NCBI RefSeq assembly: GCF_040412425.1
Contig: NC_089782.1
Location: 27,435,780 to 27,499,779 of the forward strand
Origin: Macrobrachium rosenbergii
Taxonomy: Eukaryota > Arthropoda > Malacostraca > Decapoda > Palaemonidae
Length of the DNA: 64,000 bases
Direction of reading: 5' to 3'
The notes below the pieces were generated by a model. That model was not told the DNA's origin. It was given only the letters and a program-made list of their open reading frames with translations, and did no database searches. The position numbers and the translations under genes are program-made. Each line of letters begins with the position of its first letter. Positions within the stretch are counted from its first letter, which is position 1. Shown one piece after another: positions 61,490 to 64,000 of this stretch.

Positions 61490-62583
61490 TATTTTTTCTG
61501 ATGTTTTTAGTGCATTGTCAGTCCCCAGTATTTGGATCAAGAAATCGAATGCATTAGAAAAATAGAGACAGCTTTATGTTATCCTTCACATATACTAGAT
61601 ATTTGTTAAAATAAAGCCCACAAAAAGTTTTGTAATGAAAGTAACATGGAGAAAGAAACCTCTAAGAACATTATTAGTCTGCCGTATTTTAGCGCCATTG
61701 AAACCGTAAATTCATTGTTAAAATGTTCATGCCAACCTGGTTTTCTCCTATAATAACAAACTAAAAGGACTGTTAATAAAAAAAATGGTGGTAAGGAAAG
61801 CAACAACGTAAGTAAAATTCCGTGTTTGGACTGCTCTTCTTTTTATATCGGCCTATCCAGCAAAGATTTAGAAGTACAAATTAAACAGCATAAATATTCT
61901 GTCAAAACTGGGCGAACATCCAATGCAATATTCATTCATTTAAGTGAAAACTCTCACAGGATAAATTGGACTGAAAGGTAAGTGATTGCAAGATCAAAAG
62001 TTTTCTCTTCATGAAATCTTTTAGAATCTGCTATTATACAAATTACTTCAAGTTGTAGTTTTAACCCTAGCCCTGGCATGTATTATTACGACCCTTGTAT
62101 TAGTAAAATGTTCAAGAATGACCTTAGGTAAAATCAATGCCTTAATTACTAATTAGTTGCCTTATATATACTTGCTATGTATTCGTATGTTCAATATATT
62201 TTTTGATAATGTTCACTTTATGAAAAATTTTTACTGTTTACAAAAAGAATATATTGATTTTTTGTACCTTTATAAACATATATGTGTAATCAGCTTATTC
62301 TTTCCATGGTCATTTTTTGGTGGTCAGGACCTTTCCCTGCATAATCTCTCAAGTGACTCTCCTGCCTCTGTGCTGCTGGGCCTAATCTTTTGCAAAACCT
62401 CTTAAATAGTTACCTGTGTTTTGGGAGGTCCACTAACTCTTCAGCTGTGTTGGATTCCACGTACATCTTCCTTTATAATCCCCATCTGTCAATTATACAA
62501 ACTTTCTTTGTTAACTTATTTTTATATTTCTATCAGTCTGCTAAGTAAAGGACAGTAAGTCTACAGGCCTAGCACCACTCTTG
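61490..62583 (+). mobile_element. Penelope-like element 3' end, + copy (decayed)
   Basis: Fragments of the reverse transcriptase C-terminal part and the GIY-YIG endonuclease of a Penelope-like retroelement. A frame with LDQEIECIRKIE (from about 61,533) and NIISLPYFSAIETVNSLLK (about 61,664-61,720) fits the linker after the RT. It carries TAA at 61,607 and double TAA at 61,751-61,756. The same frame reopens at 61,817-61,981 as IPCLDCSSFYIGLSSKDL, then QIKQHKYSVKTGRTSNAIF and a final NWTER. This shows the CxxC before the YIG block, and the Arg- and His-containing stretch typical of these endonucleases. After the stop at 61,979, SPGMYYYDPCISKMF is visible in another frame. The 3' part (62,300-62,583) is non-coding and matches the inverted copy. 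Inactive: stops and frameshifts throughout. Confidence 0.8.
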
Positions 62584-62669
62584 TTTCAATTGCCTTCGTG
62601 GCAATTGCCTTTATTCATTACAAATTCATTACTTATTTTATATGATTATATACTATTTTCATGATTCAC

Positions 62670-62750
<81 letters not shown>

Positions 62751-62938
62751 TAAATCTTAAGGTCTTAAGCAACAATCCTAATACAAGTATATTTGCTGTG
62801 GGACTCTATAGGCTACACATTTCAGACTACTTAATAGCAAGACGGCTTTGAAAGTCTGTGATTAAAAGGAATATTGCTTACTGAAATGCACAAAACAAGT
62901 TTACATCAGTAAATCTATGGGACATACCTCAACTTAGG

Positions 62939-63026
<88 letters not shown>

Positions 63027-63061
63027 ATATATAAAAGACAAAATCCATAAGGAAGGAGAAA
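62584..63061. repeat. Spacer with two (AT)n tracts between the Penelope-like copies
   Basis: (AT)n at 62,674-62,748 and 62,943-63,033, with about 190 bp of unassigned sequence between. Each tract lies on the 3' side of one copy, so an AT-run may be part of, or the target of, the element's 3' end. Confidence 0.85.
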
Positions 63062-63169
63062 CTATGGAGTGCTGCAGGACTTTCGACTTCTAGTCCTTTA
63101 CTTAGCAGACTGAAGAAATATAAAAATAAGTTTGCAAAGAAAGCTCGTATAAATGACAGATGGGAATTA

Positions 63170-63178
63170 CAAAGGAAA
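63170..63178. repeat. Target-site duplication, left
   Basis: CAAAGGAAA, identical to 63,282-63,290, immediately flanking the SINE fragment. The uninterrupted homologous site in the + copy (about 62,468-62,480) has one such pyrimidine-rich word on its strand. Confidence 0.8.
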
Positions 63179-63281
63179 GGTTGTTAGCCACGTAAAATAA
63201 GTGTAATCCTTCGGGCCAGCCCTAGGAGAGCTGTTAATCAGCTCAGTGGTCTGGTAAAACTAAGCTATACTTACTTACTTA
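63179..63281 (+). mobile_element. 5'-truncated SINE (103 bp), tail (CTTA)n
   Basis: Starts GGTTGTTAGCCACGTAAAAT, contains CCTTCGGGCCAGCCCTAGGA and CAGCTCAGTGGTCTGG, and ends ACTTACTTACTTA. I recall these words as the 3' part of a tRNA-derived SINE widespread in decapods; the tRNA-like head is missing here. Loss of the 5' end, a short tandem tail and 9-bp flanking duplications are what LINE-driven retroposition produces. It is absent from the paralogous + copy of the host element, so it is a later insertion. Confidence 0.75.
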
Positions 63282-63290
63282 CAAAGGAAA
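63282..63290. repeat. Target-site duplication, right
   Basis: CAAAGGAAA, identical to 63,170-63,178. Confidence 0.8.
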
Positions 63291-64000
63291 AAATCTGTAC
63301 CTGGAATCCTACACAACTGGAGAATTAGTAGAACTGCCAAACAGGGTTAAATATTTAGGAGGTTTTGCAAAGTATTAAGCTCGACCATTCAGAAGCAGAG
63401 ATAAGACAATTAAAAGATTATACAAGGACGGTGACTGACCGCCAAAAATTGTTAGAGAAGTACAACTCAATCATTTTCATTTTTGTAAACAATAAAAATT
63501 TTTGCAAGGTGAACATTTAAAAAACATATATACTGTATATTAAACATGAGAATACATAGAAAATATATATAAGGTAACAAATTTGTAATTAAGTCAGCGA
63601 TTTTATCTTTTAGGTCATTCTTGAACATTTTACTAACACAGGGGTCCAAATAATACGTGTCAGGGCTAAGGTTAAAATCACAACTGGAAGTAAGCTATAT
63701 ACAGTAAGAGCAGGTTCTAAAAGATTTCGTGAAGAGAAATCTTTCGATCTGGCAGTCACTGAACTTTCAGTCCAATTCATCCTGTACAGAGTTTCCACTT
63801 AAATAAATGAATACAGCATTGGATGTTTGCCCACTTTTGACAGAATACATATGCTGTTTAATCCGTAAACCTAAATCCTTGCTGGGTTGGCCAACATAAA
63901 AAAGGGGGCAGTTCAAACATGGAATTTTATGTATTATGTTGGTGCTTTCTCCAAGGCTATTTTTACTAACATTCCTTTTAGTGTGTTATAGGAAAAAACC

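Larger units (their letters stand above)
63062..64000 (-). mobile_element. Penelope-like element 3' end, - copy (decayed, cut by window end)
   Basis: Reverse-complement homologue of 61,738-62,583. On the minus strand, 63,926 to 63,771 reads IPCLNCPLFYVGQPSKDLGL, RIKQHMYSVKSGQTSNAVF, then a stop at 63,770-63,768. The shared cysteine pair, YVG and Arg/His stretch identify the GIY-YIG domain of a Penelope-like element. Further 3', ARSKDFSSRNLLEPA and DPCVSKMFKNDLK continue the C-terminus in shifted frames. The untranslated part matches the + copy down to the CTGCTAAGTAAAGGAC word (63,091-63,106 as its complement). A SINE fragment interrupts it at 63,179-63,281. The 5' part lies beyond the window. 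Confidence 0.8.

Noticed and set aside
61606..61806. Minus-strand 66-codon frame with hydrophobic N-terminus
   Set aside because: Antisense to the Penelope-like coding remnant on the + strand.

Overview
The window looks like nuclear DNA of a decapod crustacean (shrimp, crayfish or crab group). The reasons are its AT-rich, intron-poor background crowded with long pure (AT)n, (CT)n, (GT)n and (ATT)n microsatellites, tRNA-derived SINE pieces whose words I recall from decapod genomes, and fragments of a Penelope-like retroelement with a GIY-YIG endonuclease. There is no bacterial-type operon structure and no rRNA, CRISPR or intact tRNA gene. The species is inferred, not shown.

Layout. Bases 1-18,297 are mostly non-genic. 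They hold microsatellites, several short tandem repeats (periods of about 181, 85, 45, 59 and 165 bp), two copies of a dispersed repeat, a tRNA-like SINE, a 500-N gap (10,457-10,956), a short CpG-rich island (3,738-3,900) and a decayed non-LTR reverse-transcriptase remnant (17,101-17,253). One plausible protein-coding region follows at 18,298-19,865. It encodes a highly charged coiled-coil protein with a CPFC motif and an in-frame 72-residue repeat; its C-terminal frame is uncertain because the reading appears to shift.

Bases ~19,826-61,430 (about 41.6 kb, two thirds of the window) are one tandem satellite array with a 134-bp unit (about 60% GC, G-rich on the + strand). Every open reading frame of 60-350 codons in it is a by-product of the repeat. 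The array has internal structure: a homogeneous left block, a degenerate interior zone (26-29.45 kb), a subfamily with half-length units of ~64-67 bp (29.45-33.06 kb), a block whose terminal unit is the same as the true right end of the array (33.06-35.27 kb versus 59.04-61.42 kb), a dimeric higher-order block (37.3-38.5 kb) and a young, CpG-retaining block (48.7-59.0 kb). Each full unit carries a perfect 7-bp inverted repeat. Most subfamily-defining substitutions fall at CpG sites.

Right of the array, 61,490-64,000 holds two convergent copies of the 3' end of a Penelope-like element. One of them carries a 5'-truncated SINE flanked by a 9-bp target-site duplication. The window therefore has essentially one candidate gene. 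Its main interest is the satellite and the record of how it grew.
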